21,907 nucleotides of DNA from Alangreenwoodia sp963602445 (GTDB lineage: Bacteria; Bacillota; Clostridia; Peptostreptococcales; Anaerovoracaceae), in the NCBI GenBank assembly GCA_963602445.1, contig CAVCIY010000081.1, positions 1-21,907 on the forward strand. The letters are read 5' to 3'. Within the stretch, counting starts at the first letter, position 1. Each line of letters opens with the position of its first letter. The notes under the pieces were generated by a model that worked only from the letters and a program-made list of their open reading frames with translations, was not told where the DNA came from and did no database searches. Below are positions 7,885-14,696 of this stretch, piece by piece. A program made the translations under genes and the position numbers.

Positions 7885-9197
7885 CATGCCGAAATTACCG
7901 AAGCGACAGCCTGCGACGCGATGCCTTCCTTCCGGCCTTCAAAGCCCAGATGCTCCGTCGTCGTGCCCTTAATATTCACCTGTGACGTGTCTATCCCAAG
8001 CGTCGATGCGATATTTGCACGCATCCTTTCTATAAAAGGTGCGATTTTCGGCTCCTGCGCTATGACAACCGCATCTATATTTACTATTTCATATCCGTAT
8101 GATTTCAGCAAATTTCCTGTATGGTCGAGCAGCTTCAAGCTGCTTATACCCTTATACCGGTCGTCATTGTCAGGAAAATGTCTTCCGATGTCGCCAAGCG
8201 CCGCAGCACCCAAAATAGCGTCCATTATGGCATGCACCAAAACATCCGCGTCAGAATGTCCCGCAAGCCCGCGCCCGTAAGGTATCTTCACGCCTCCGAG
8301 AATAAGATCTCTGTCCTCCGCAAAAGCATGCACATCATATCCGATTCCAAAACGTGCGCCCCCGGACCTCGTTGTCATGTCGTCTTTCTTCTTCATCATA
8401 AACAAAGCCCTTTCGACATCCTCAGGAGCAGTGATCTTGATATTGCCCGGCTCATCCTCAACGATCGAAACTTCATATCCGCAAGCCTCCGCAACAGAAG
8501 CATCATCCGTAATCCCTGCAAAAGGATCCGTAACACCGCCGCCTACGGCGGCCGCATCGCATCCGGCATTTCCGCCATCGCCGTTGCCGTTTCCACACTC
8601 ACCGCGAATTCCGGCATTTCCGCCATCACCACTGGCATCGCACGCACGATCCGAAATCATCTGATATGCCTTGCGAATCAGCTCGGCACGAAATCCCTGC
8701 GGAGTATGAATCGCGCGCAAAGACTCACGGCTCGGCGTGCTTTTCACTTTTGTACCGTCTGCAATCTTGACAGTGTCAACAATCTTCGATCCCGGCACAG
8801 CCGCCCCAAACCTGTCGGCGGCTTCTATTATACCACCAATCAGAGCAGATGTCACAAAAGGTCTTGCTCCGTCATGAATTAAAATCAAATCGACGTCCCC
8901 GCCAATCTCGGCGAGAGCCCTTTTCACGGAGTCATATCTTTCTTCTCCCCCGGCAATTACCGAGGAAACCTTAGAAAAGTTGTACTTTTCAACTATGTCG
9001 CGCCTGCACCTTGACTCTTCTCCTTTTTTTACGGTAATCACAATCTCATCTACTGCCTCATGCGCCTGAAAAGCCTTTACAGACCTTGCCAAAACAGGGA
9101 TGCCGTTAAGCTCAATATATTGCTTGTCCCGGCCACCCATCCTTCTCGAAGATCCCGCAGCCGCAACGACAACCGCGACTTTCTTGCCATTATACAT
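7884..9197 (-). CDS. ispDF: Bifunctional IspD/IspF: MEP cytidylyltransferase and MECDP synthase
   Basis: A fusion of two enzymes of the methylerythritol phosphate isoprenoid pathway, 437 residues. IspD (about 1-270) shows the CTP-binding loop 'AAAGSSRRMGGRDKQY' (12-27), 'HDGARPFV' (108-115) and 'TPQGFR' (165-170). IspF (about 281-437) shows the metal-ligand motif 'GYDVHAF' (286-292), 'GHSDADVLVHAIMDA' and 'GDIGRHFPD', and ends 'GRKEGIASQAVASVISA'. A Gly/Asn/Asp-rich insertion (residues about 185-221, 'GNGNGDGGNAG' repeats) sits in IspD just before the conserved 'TDDAS' segment (230-234), a place that normally has only a short loop. The start is preceded by a weak GGAG. It is downstream of the PIN/TRAM gene, as in Bacillus yacL-ispD-ispF. 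Confidence 0.95.
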   Translation of the reverse strand: MYNGKKVAVVVAAAGSSRRMGGRDKQYIELNGIPVLARSVKAFQAHEAVDEIVITVKKGEESRCRRDIVEKYNFSKVSSVIAGGEERYDSVKRALAEIGGDVDLILIHDGARPFVTSALIGGIIEAADRFGAAVPGSKIVDTVKIADGTKVKSTPSRESLRAIHTPQGFRAELIRKAYQMISDRACDASGDGGNAGIRGECGNGNGDGGNAGCDAAAVGGGVTDPFAGITDDASVAEACGYEVSIVEDEPGNIKITAPEDVERALFMMKKKDDMTTRSGGARFGIGYDVHAFAEDRDLILGGVKIPYGRGLAGHSDADVLVHAIMDAILGAAALGDIGRHFPDNDDRYKGISSLKLLDHTGNLLKSYGYEIVNIDAVVIAQEPKIAPFIERMRANIASTLGIDTSQVNIKGTTTEHLGFEGRKEGIASQAVASVISA

Positions 9198-9233
9198 AAT
9201 ACTCTACGCTCCGAACTTTTTCTCCGCGTCCAC

Positions 9234-9315
9234 GCAGCCTCGCCACCTGACACTATCTCACGTCCCCATGGTCTCGCCGCCTGACACAACTTCGCACCCT
9301 CGCAGCCTCGCCGAC
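9234..9315. repeat. 34-bp tandem repeat upstream of ispDF (about 2.4 copies)
   Basis: Units start at 9234, 9268 and 9302. Each begins with 'gcagcctcgcc' or the variant 'atggtctcgcc'; the first two also share 'cctgacac'. The array fills the 120-bp gap between ispDF and the PIN/TRAM gene stop. Confidence 0.7.
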
Positions 9316-9317
9316 CA

Positions 9318-10427
9318 CTACTCTGCTGTGCCCGGCTTTACGAAAATCATCCTGCCTGCCGACGTCTGAAGCACACTCGTAACGACAGTCGTGACGCTCT
9401 GCCCGATAAGATTTACTCCGTCCTCCACAACGACCATAGTGCCGTCATCGAGATATGCCAGCGCCTGACCGTTTTCCTTGCCTTCGCGCACAGGCGTGAG
9501 AACCATCTCCTCGCCCGGCAGCACCACAGGCTTAAGCGTATTTGCCAATTCATTTATATTAAGAACCGGAACGCCCTTGATGCCTGCAACCTTATTCAGA
9601 TTAAAATCATTTGTCACGACTTTGCCGTTCAAATTTTCGGCGAGCTGCAAAAGCTTTGCGTCAACCTCCTTTATGGCATTCAGCGACTTGTCGGAATTCG
9701 TATTTATAATTTCCACGCCATGTTTTTCCTGAATTCTGTTCAGCACATCCAGGCCTCTTCTGCCTCGCTTTCTTTTCAGCGCATCCGAAGAATCCGCAAT
9801 ATGCCTCAGCTCGTCAAGCACAAACTCCGGAATCACGATAGGTCCCTCGATAAAGCCGGTATTCATGATGTCGTCTATTCGCCCGTCAATAATGACACTG
9901 GTGTCGAGAACCTTAGGCGAAACCTTGCCGCCGCCCTTTACCTTCGAGACTGTCTTGGTCCCTTTGTTCGCGGGAATAGATTTTATGAATGCTATTATCT
10001 CCGGAGCCTTTCTTATAGAAAGATGAAGTCCGAGATAACCGAAAGCCGCATAAACAACTATCGAAAGAACCACACTGAGAAACGGAATGCCGACATTTCG
10101 CCACAATCCGCTTATGAGAAAAGCAATGAGCAGACCTATCACGAGGCCGCCGGTTCCGAATCCCAGATCGGAAAGCGACATCTTTCCGAGCTTCTGCTCA
10201 ACGTCCTTGATGAATCTTTGACTGCCCTTAAGAGCCTTCGGCGCAAAAATAAAAAATATGATTCCGAATATAATGACACAGGCACATCCCACAGCAAACT
10301 TTGCATTTGCAGGCAGCGCAGGAAATGACGGTATCAGACGTGCAATTAATGTAAATAAGAAAAATAAACATGTACCGCAAAGCATCCCTACAAGCGTAAA
10401 GATCCATCTGAAAAATTTTTCAAACAT
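9318..10427 (-). CDS. YacL-like membrane-anchored PIN/TRAM domain protein
   Basis: 369 residues from ATG 10427, chosen because AAAGGAGGTGG ends 6 bases upstream; a longer frame from 10454 would contain that site. Four hydrophobic segments (about 8-31, 42-62, 91-108, 112-131) anchor the N-terminus. A PIN nuclease fold begins 'KVLDTSVIIDGRI' (first acidic residue near 165) with 'PEFVLDELRHIADSSD' and 'VDAKLLQLAENLNGKVVTNDFNLNKVA' supplying the other acidic residues. A C-terminal TRAM domain (about 290-366) suggests RNA binding. The family (Bacillus YacL) is a conserved neighbour of ispD; its substrate is not firmly known. It is transcribed from its own promoter and reads on into ispDF. Confidence 0.9.
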   Translation of the reverse strand: MFEKFFRWIFTLVGMLCGTCLFFLFTLIARLIPSFPALPANAKFAVGCACVIIFGIIFFIFAPKALKGSQRFIKDVEQKLGKMSLSDLGFGTGGLVIGLLIAFLISGLWRNVGIPFLSVVLSIVVYAAFGYLGLHLSIRKAPEIIAFIKSIPANKGTKTVSKVKGGGKVSPKVLDTSVIIDGRIDDIMNTGFIEGPIVIPEFVLDELRHIADSSDALKRKRGRRGLDVLNRIQEKHGVEIINTNSDKSLNAIKEVDAKLLQLAENLNGKVVTNDFNLNKVAGIKGVPVLNINELANTLKPVVLPGEEMVLTPVREGKENGQALAYLDDGTMVVVEDGVNLIGQSVTTVVTSVLQTSAGRMIFVKPGTAE

Positions 10428-10525
10428 ACTTTTCCACCTCCTTTCATAAAACAATATGATGTAACAAAATGCGCATCACCGTTTCGCCACGCCCTCTCAT
10501 CGCAGTATATAACTATACATGGTAT

Positions 10526-10555
10526 ATTATATTCCTAATATTTCCACTTCGTCAA
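10526..10555 (-). promoter_or_regulatory. Predicted sigma-A promoter of the PIN/TRAM gene
   Basis: On the minus strand: TTGACG (10550-10555), 18-bp spacer, perfect TATAAT (10526-10531). It lies between the carD terminator and the gene start and gives a leader of about 90 nt. Confidence 0.75.
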
Positions 10556-10594
10556 TAACAAATCTGTTGCAATTTCATACAAAAACCTTTACAA

Positions 10595-10623
10595 CAAAAA
10601 ACTGCAGACCTCTCGGTCTGCAG
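10595..10623 (-). terminator. Intrinsic terminator of carD
   Basis: On the minus strand a 9-bp stem CTGCAGACC/GGTCTGCAG (10602-10610 with 10615-10623), GAGA loop, then T6 (A-run 10596-10601 on plus). It lies 18 bp after the carD stop. Confidence 0.9.
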
Positions 10624-10641
10624 CGCTGTAATCACTGATTA

Positions 10642-11127
10642 TCAATCCTCACCAAAGACTGCAATTTCAATTTCCTTCGCGGCATCGTCGGGTGAGATGT
10701 CCTTTGCTATAATAATCTCGCTTATGAGCAGATTTTTCGCTGTCGTAAGCATCTTCTTTTCCCCCGTGGAAAGCTTTTTCTTGTGGTCTGCTCTCATGAG
10801 ATTCCTCACAACCTCGGCAATCTGATGAATATCACCGGTCTTGAGCTTGTCCATGTTCTCCCTGTTTCTCTTATTCCAATTTGACGGCATAGGTGTAGCT
10901 TCAGAAGTAAGAATCTCATACACCGTCTCCATCTCTTCAATGCCTGTCACATCTCTCATCCCTACCTTCTTGGCGGAATCAAGCGGCACCATAATCTGCA
11001 TCTGGCTGTGGTATGGCTGAAGCATATAATACTTTCTCGGTACATCCCCGACAACCTGCTCTTCAATGCCCATAACAACGCATGCACCATGCATCGGATA
11101 GGCAACCTTTTCACCTATGCTGTACAT
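10642..11127 (-). CDS. carD: CarD family transcriptional regulator
   Basis: 161 residues, the normal size for CarD/CdnL proteins. The N-terminal RNA-polymerase-interacting (Tudor-like) domain is seen in 'GEKVAYPMHGACVVMGIEEQ' through 'MVPLDSAKKVGMRDV' (about 1-60). The helical DNA-binding C-terminal domain follows ('NWNKRNRENMDKLKTGDIHQIAEVVRNL', 'LSTGEKKMLTTAKNLLISEI'). Family members bind the RNA polymerase beta subunit and stabilise open promoter complexes, often at rRNA promoters. A GGGAGG site lies upstream of the start. It has its own near-consensus promoter and terminator, so it is probably monocistronic. Confidence 0.95.
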   Translation of the reverse strand: MYSIGEKVAYPMHGACVVMGIEEQVVGDVPRKYYMLQPYHSQMQIMVPLDSAKKVGMRDVTGIEEMETVYEILTSEATPMPSNWNKRNRENMDKLKTGDIHQIAEVVRNLMRADHKKKLSTGEKKMLTTAKNLLISEIIIAKDISPDDAAKEIEIAVFGED

Positions 11128-11153
11128 CTTTCACAACCTCCCAATATACTTAA

Positions 11154-11182
11154 ATTATACAGCATGTTTTTCCCTTCGTCAA
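11154..11182 (-). promoter_or_regulatory. Predicted sigma-A promoter of carD
   Basis: On the minus strand: TTGACG (11177-11182), exact 17-bp spacer, TATAAT (11154-11159). It is close to the consensus, with an expected leader of about 20 nt. Confidence 0.85.
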
Positions 11183-11496
11183 ACATAAAAATATAATCAT
11201 ACTTTATTGATACAGATATGTCAACTATATTAACTTAGTTTTTTTGTTTTTTCTGATTCACCGGCTTTCCGGCGCGCAACCTTTTTCGTCATCCCGACTT
11301 TTCGATGTGCAACCTTTCCGGTGCGCAACTATTTTGTTGAATTTTCTCATATCACTACCTATTCAATTACTTCGTCTGCACCTGATTATTTTTTGCTAAC
11401 GTGCATCTTTTTTGAAATTATGCACGTTAAATATTGACTTGGACATGTTCTGTATGTTACTGTATATGCATGTTAAACACGGAAGGGGATTTCACT
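11183..11496. other. Intergenic region carD/fic
   Basis: No gene is seen. The left part (about 11261-11336) has three imperfect copies of a 'g(c/t)gcaacctttt'-like word in a GC-richer patch. The right part holds the palindromic operator-like site and candidate fic promoter. The base composition becomes clearly AT-rich on entering fic. Confidence 0.55.
11397..11476 (+). promoter_or_regulatory. Palindromic operator-like site and candidate fic promoter
   Basis: TAACGTGCAT (11397-11406) and ATGCACGTTA (11420-11429) form a perfect 10-bp inverted repeat with 13 bp between. A third, one-mismatch half-site ATGCATGTTAA lies at 11466-11476. Between them is a candidate promoter, TTGGAC (11439-11444 region), about 18 bp, TATATG. 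Half-sites that flank and overlap a promoter suggest binding of a regulator. The fic product's own winged-helix end is a possible candidate, by inference only. Confidence 0.45.
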
Positions 11497-12570
11497 ATGC
11501 TTGAATATATTAAAAATCGCACCAATGACTTTGACATAAGAAATTTTGTGAATGAGCTTGCAAACGCCTCAAAAAACCTCGGGATTTTAGAGGCGAAGAT
11601 AGATTCTTATCAATTTAACAGTATTCTTATTCCTATGCTGCAAAAAAAAGAAGCTGTCTCTTCTATGTATATCGAAGGCACACAGACAACCATAACCGAC
11701 GTTTTAAAAGATGAAATAAGTCCACAGCCTGATGACAAAAAAATCCAAACTGAAGTCAAAAACCATATCAAAGCACTGATATACGGTGCGGACTATCTAC
11801 GAAACGGAAAATTCACACACACTTTTATGAAAAAGATACATGCATACATGATGAATGACATAATCAGTCCGGGTCTTGAGAAAACGCTTGGTAAATACAA
11901 GCTTAAAGATAATCAAATTAAGCGATCCACCGGTGCTGTTGTTTACACTCCGCCCGCAGCTTCAGAAACAAAAAAATATATGGACGAGTTGCTTACCTTC
12001 ATGAATAATTATGACGACAATCTGCATCCACTGATTAAAGCTGCAATGATACATTCCCAATTTGAATCTATTCATCCATTCTCCGACGGTAATGGTCGAA
12101 TTGGGCGTGTTTTAATCAGCCTGTATCTCTATAAGGCAAATGTAATCAACTTTCCTTTTTTCTATCTTAGTGAAGCTATTAATATGGACAAGAGCGTTTA
12201 TTACCAAATGCTTACCGATTCAAGGACAAATTCACTTGACGAATGGATTAATTACTTCCTTCATAAAGTCAATATTCAGACAACTAAACACATTGGATAC
12301 ATCGATGCTCTGAATACACTTTATACGAAAACAAAAAGCAAAGTAAAGGAATGTATTAATAGCCCTAAATTTGATGAAATTATTGAATGTCTGTTCACAC
12401 ATCCGGTTCTGAATGCTAACGCTCTTGAAGATGAATTAGCAGTCTCACACGGACAGGCTGTGCGATATTTGAATGTGCTCGAAGAAAAGCATATTCTTCT
12501 TGGAGACGATCGTAAACGAGGAAAAACATTTTACTTTGCGGAACTTCTTGATCTCGCAAGAGGAAATTAA
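11497..12570 (+). CDS. Fic family protein (class II, N-terminal autoinhibited adenylyltransferase) with C-terminal winged helix
   Basis: 357 residues from ATG 11497, preceded by AAGGGGA; the longer frame from 11434 adds an unrelated Cys-rich stretch without a ribosome site. The Fic active site is complete: 'HPFSDGNGRIGR' at residues 193-204. The inhibitory helix motif (S/T)xxxE(G/N) is 'SMYIEG' at 56-61, placing it in class II. Fic enzymes usually transfer AMP from ATP to target proteins. The N-terminal part resembles the Fic_N region ('LILIPMLQKKEA'-type helix). The last about 70 residues ('DEIIECLFTHPVLNANALED' then 'VSHGQAVRYLNVLEEKHIL') look like a winged helix-turn-helix, as in chromosomal Fic proteins of unknown target. 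It is AT-richer than the minus-strand genes and is probably acquired with the downstream cassette. Confidence 0.93.
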   Translation: MLEYIKNRTNDFDIRNFVNELANASKNLGILEAKIDSYQFNSILIPMLQKKEAVSSMYIEGTQTTITDVLKDEISPQPDDKKIQTEVKNHIKALIYGADYLRNGKFTHTFMKKIHAYMMNDIISPGLEKTLGKYKLKDNQIKRSTGAVVYTPPAASETKKYMDELLTFMNNYDDNLHPLIKAAMIHSQFESIHPFSDGNGRIGRVLISLYLYKANVINFPFFYLSEAINMDKSVYYQMLTDSRTNSLDEWINYFLHKVNIQTTKHIGYIDALNTLYTKTKSKVKECINSPKFDEIIECLFTHPVLNANALEDELAVSHGQAVRYLNVLEEKHILLGDDRKRGKTFYFAELLDLARGN

Positions 12571-12589
12571 GCAGACAGTATGAAGGGAG

Positions 12590-12602
12590 GTGGTATGCAT
12601 TG
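12590..12602 (+). other. Strong ribosome-binding site followed by a two-codon reading frame
   Basis: AAGGGAGGTGG is followed almost directly by ATG CAT TGA (starting near 12595). Such a strong site with no gene behind it suggests a lost downstream gene or a minimal start-stop element; nothing more can be said. Confidence 0.3.
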
Positions 12603-12619
12603 ATTGTTTTTATATAAAA

Positions 12620-12653
12620 AAAACGTATAACTGTTGGTGCAGATATACGTTTT
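12620..12653 (+). terminator. Weak hairpin after fic, possible terminator
   Basis: AAAACGTATA (12620-12629) pairs with TATACGTTTT (12644-12653) with a 14-nt loop. The stem is AT-rich and there is no extra T-run beyond its own T4, so termination would be weak. The remainder of 12571-12851 is AT-rich with no convincing gene. Confidence 0.35.
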
Positions 12654-12793
12654 CCCCACAAGAAAGATTATGTAAAATCTCTTTGTGTCGCTACAGATTA
12701 TTTTACTACAATCTTTCTGTTATAGCAATTATAAAATACCCTATTATTATAATTTTAGGTCAACAGATACGTTGACAGAAAGATGAGGTTGAA

Positions 12794-12865
12794 GTGATCA
12801 AATTTAACTTTTTCATCCCTTGTCTGTCGATTATGACAGGAGGGATTCGCAATGGGTACAACTAA
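12794..12865 (+). CDS. Possible short upstream peptide overlapping the toxin start
   Basis: From GTG at 12794 a 23-codon frame ('VIKFNFFIPCLSIMTGGIRN' then GYN, stop 12863-12865) overlaps the first 14 bases of the next gene. A GAGG lies 8 bases upstream of the GTG. It may be a leader peptide that couples translation, a remnant of a longer protein, or chance. No family was recognised. Confidence 0.2.
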   Translation: MIKFNFFIPCLSIMTGGIRNGYN

Positions 12866-13346
12866 AACAGGCAGAACATTAAAAACGTATGGAGCAAGAG
12901 GTTCGGCAAGTCAATATTCCGTTGTACATTCAAACGAAGGGGATTATACTAAGACGACAAAGAATCATCATATAAGATTAAAGGCCGGTGGTCATGGTCA
13001 AGCAGGAATGAACGAACTAGATAAATATGGTATAAAATATCACGTTGCTAAAACATATTCAAATGGTGTCAGAGTAGGATATATTTCCTCGCATAAAGAA
13101 AAACGCAAGCGGACCGGAACAAATCAATCATGGTTCCCTAAAGAATGGACAAGTAAGGATATTAAGCGCGCAGGAGAGCATGTGGCTAATCTAAAACATA
13201 ATAAGAGTACATCCGTTAAAGATGGACAACCGATATTTGGAACGTGGAAAGGCGTCAGAGTAGGAGTTATACGAACAAATGGTATCATTGCTACTATTTT
13301 CCCAGACTCAAAGCAACCTTATAAGAAGGGCAGGTCAAAAAAATGA
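12852..13346 (+). CDS. Stand-alone EndoU-like nuclease (polymorphic-toxin C-terminal domain type)
   Basis: 164 residues, strongly basic, without signal peptide or membrane segment. From about residue 36 on, the sequence matches my recollection of bacterial EndoU toxin domains in Gram-positive phage and toxin proteins: 'RLKAGGHGQAGMNELDKYGI' (His48), 'NGVRVGYISSHKEKRK' (His81), 'TGTNQSWFPKEWTSKDIKRA' (about 88-107) and the closing 'GTWKGVRVGVIRTNGIIATI' followed by FPD (130-152). EndoU enzymes cut RNA with two His, a Lys and a Thr/Ser; His48 and Thr148 are plausible members, the others uncertain. Normally such domains sit at the end of large secreted or phage head proteins; here only about 35 residues precede it. 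An AGGAGGG site precedes the ATG, and its stop overlaps the next start by 4 bp (ATGA). Family call is from memory of motifs, not a search. Confidence 0.6.
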   Translation: MGTTKTGRTLKTYGARGSASQYSVVHSNEGDYTKTTKNHHIRLKAGGHGQAGMNELDKYGIKYHVAKTYSNGVRVGYISSHKEKRKRTGTNQSWFPKEWTSKDIKRAGEHVANLKHNKSTSVKDGQPIFGTWKGVRVGVIRTNGIIATIFPDSKQPYKKGRSKK

Positions 13347-13690
13347 GAATAGACGAATTCAGAAAAATAATACATGAACGCGAACAATGTCATGACGAAT
13401 GGACGTATGGTGTAGAACAATGCTGGAAAAAGGAAATTGCATTGCTCACCGAGGATATTAATTCAACAATTGAATTTCTCAAAACCGACTGCACTGCAAA
13501 TGAGTATTCATGGATAAGTGAGGTCCTTGATGATGTGATAAGTATTATTCCAAGCAAAGAATTTATTCAATGCTATAAAGAACTCATGGAAAAATTTCCC
13601 GAGGAGTGCTCTGAGTATAACATCGCTGAAAGTATTGAAAATGCAGAGGAAATACTTCAATGGGAGGATGCGCATGAAAAAAAAGTGTGA
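13343..13690 (+). CDS. Small acidic protein, probable immunity/antitoxin partner of the EndoU-like protein
   Basis: 115 residues, rich in Glu and Asp, mainly helical by appearance, with no membrane segment. No family was recognised. The call rests on context: its ATG overlaps the toxin stop by 4 bp (ATGA), which couples translation. It is small and acidic where the toxin is basic, and single-domain polymorphic toxins are typically followed directly by their immunity gene. It contains several Cys and Trp residues ('HDEWTYGVEQCWKKE', 'NEYSWISEVLDD') and ends 'EILQWEDAHEKKV'. Its last 17 bp overlap the start of the DUF4417 gene. An alternative is an unrelated phage or plasmid protein. Confidence 0.6.
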   Translation: MRIDEFRKIIHEREQCHDEWTYGVEQCWKKEIALLTEDINSTIEFLKTDCTANEYSWISEVLDDVISIIPSKEFIQCYKELMEKFPEECSEYNIAESIENAEEILQWEDAHEKKV

Positions 13691-14348
13691 GAATTTAGTT
13701 GATGAAGGATTTAGAGTTTCTTTAGTTGAAACAGCTTTTTTTGACGGAAAATTTGAAATTCCTCATATCAATGCTCCGGATAAAATCGTAATTCCAAAAG
13801 GCATGGTTTCGTTTTCAATGAGAGGAAGGAGTCCAAATAAGGATGACTTTGTATGCTTCTATGAACATGACAAAAATTTTAGAGAAATTCTGACAAATAC
13901 TGAAGAATATGTTGAGGAATTGAAACAATATCCGGGCATTATTACTCCGGATTGTTCTCTCTATATTGATGCACCGCTATGTGTTCAAATCGTAGATATT
14001 TATTTGAACAGAGCCATTGGACATTATTTACAAAAACAAGGTCTTTATGTTATTCCAAATATCCGATGGGGAGATGAAAGGACTTTTAAATCCGATTTCC
14101 TTGCTGAAAAAGTAGCATTTCAAGGAGTTGATAAGCACAGTATTGTATCTGTTGGAACGTATGGACAAATACAAACTGCTGATTCAAAAAGGCTTTTCAA
14201 AGAGGGCCTTACGGAAATGATAAAAGAATTGAAGCCTGAGGTTGTGCTGGTATATGGATCAATGCCGGATAAGATATTTGCAGATTTAAAAGGAAAGACG
14301 GAATTTGTTCAATATCCGGATTGGACTACACGAATGAAGCACAGATAA
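13674..14348 (+). CDS. DUF4417 domain-containing protein
   Basis: 224 residues from ATG 13674, chosen because GGGAGG ends about 7 bases upstream; an in-frame upstream Met (13635) lacks such a site. The protein matches the DUF4417 family pattern: an early 'IPKGMVSFSMRGR'-like segment, 'CFYEHDKNFREIL', 'YPGIITPDCSLYIDAPLCVQ', 'NRAIGHYLQKQGLYVIPNIR' followed by WGDERTF, and the end 'ELKPEVVLVYGSMPDKIF'. The family is common in phages, plasmids and integrated elements of Bacillota; its biochemical role is unknown. It overlaps the preceding immunity-like gene by 17 bp, so the three genes form one translationally coupled unit. Codon use is AT-rich like its neighbours in the island. Confidence 0.85.
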   Translation: MKKKCENLVDEGFRVSLVETAFFDGKFEIPHINAPDKIVIPKGMVSFSMRGRSPNKDDFVCFYEHDKNFREILTNTEEYVEELKQYPGIITPDCSLYIDAPLCVQIVDIYLNRAIGHYLQKQGLYVIPNIRWGDERTFKSDFLAEKVAFQGVDKHSIVSVGTYGQIQTADSKRLFKEGLTEMIKELKPEVVLVYGSMPDKIFADLKGKTEFVQYPDWTTRMKHR

Positions 14349-14360
14349 ATTTAAGTACGC

Positions 14361-14510
14361 ATTGCTCCCACTCGCCCTTCGCCCAAGCAGGCTCGGCCTT
14401 GTGGGCAATCCTGGCGGGGGAACTTCCATCCGATTGCCCATGCGCAAAAAAACCGAAGTGTTTCCACTTCGGTCTTTCTTCGTAAAATTTCCTTCTTGCG
14501 CATGGGCAAT
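14361..14510. repeat. 150-bp direct repeat, copy 1
   Basis: Identical base for base to 14533-14682 (172-bp period, 22-bp spacer). Inside is a 15-bp perfect inverted repeat, ATTGCCCATGCGCAA (14433-14447) against TTGCGCATGGGCAAT (14496-14510), enclosing a terminator hairpin. The left third has an imperfect inverted repeat, 'attgctcccac' against 'gtgggcaat'. Confidence 0.95.
14445..14473 (-). terminator. Terminator hairpin in repeat copy 1
   Basis: On the minus strand: ACCGAAGTG/CACTTCGGT 9-bp stem (14452-14460 with 14465-14473), GAAA tetraloop, then T7 (A-run 14445-14451 on plus). It is a backup stop for the rplM-rpsI transcript, and may also act weakly on the DUF4417 transcript arriving from the plus side. 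Confidence 0.8.
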
Positions 14511-14532
14511 TCCTCTCTTACCTGCGCCGTAG

Positions 14533-14682
14533 ATTGCTCCCACTCGCCCTTCGCCCAAGCAGGCTCGGCCTTGTGGGCAATCCTGGCGGGGGAACTTCCA
14601 TCCGATTGCCCATGCGCAAAAAAACCGAAGTGTTTCCACTTCGGTCTTTCTTCGTAAAATTTCCTTCTTGCGCATGGGCAAT
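14533..14682. repeat. 150-bp direct repeat, copy 2
   Basis: Second perfect copy, ending 14 bp before the rpsI stop. It carries the same nested inverted repeats (14605-14619 against 14668-14682). A 131-codon minus-strand frame through both copies (14286-14681) repeats itself because of the duplication and is not a gene. Confidence 0.95.
14617..14645 (-). terminator. Terminator hairpin in repeat copy 2 (rplM-rpsI operon)
   Basis: The same stem-loop with GAAA loop and T7 as in copy 1, about 50 bp after the rpsI stop; this is the first terminator the operon meets. Confidence 0.85.
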
Positions 14683-14696
14683 CGGGGAAGTTCTCC

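Noticed and set aside
12590..12775. 61-codon plus-strand frame after fic
   Set aside because: Cys/Tyr/Ile-rich chance frame over an AT-rich hairpin; its in-frame start has no ribosome site of its own.
14286..14681. 131-codon minus-strand reading frame
   Set aside because: It runs through both 150-bp repeat copies and repeats itself; it also crosses terminators and the end of the DUF4417 gene.
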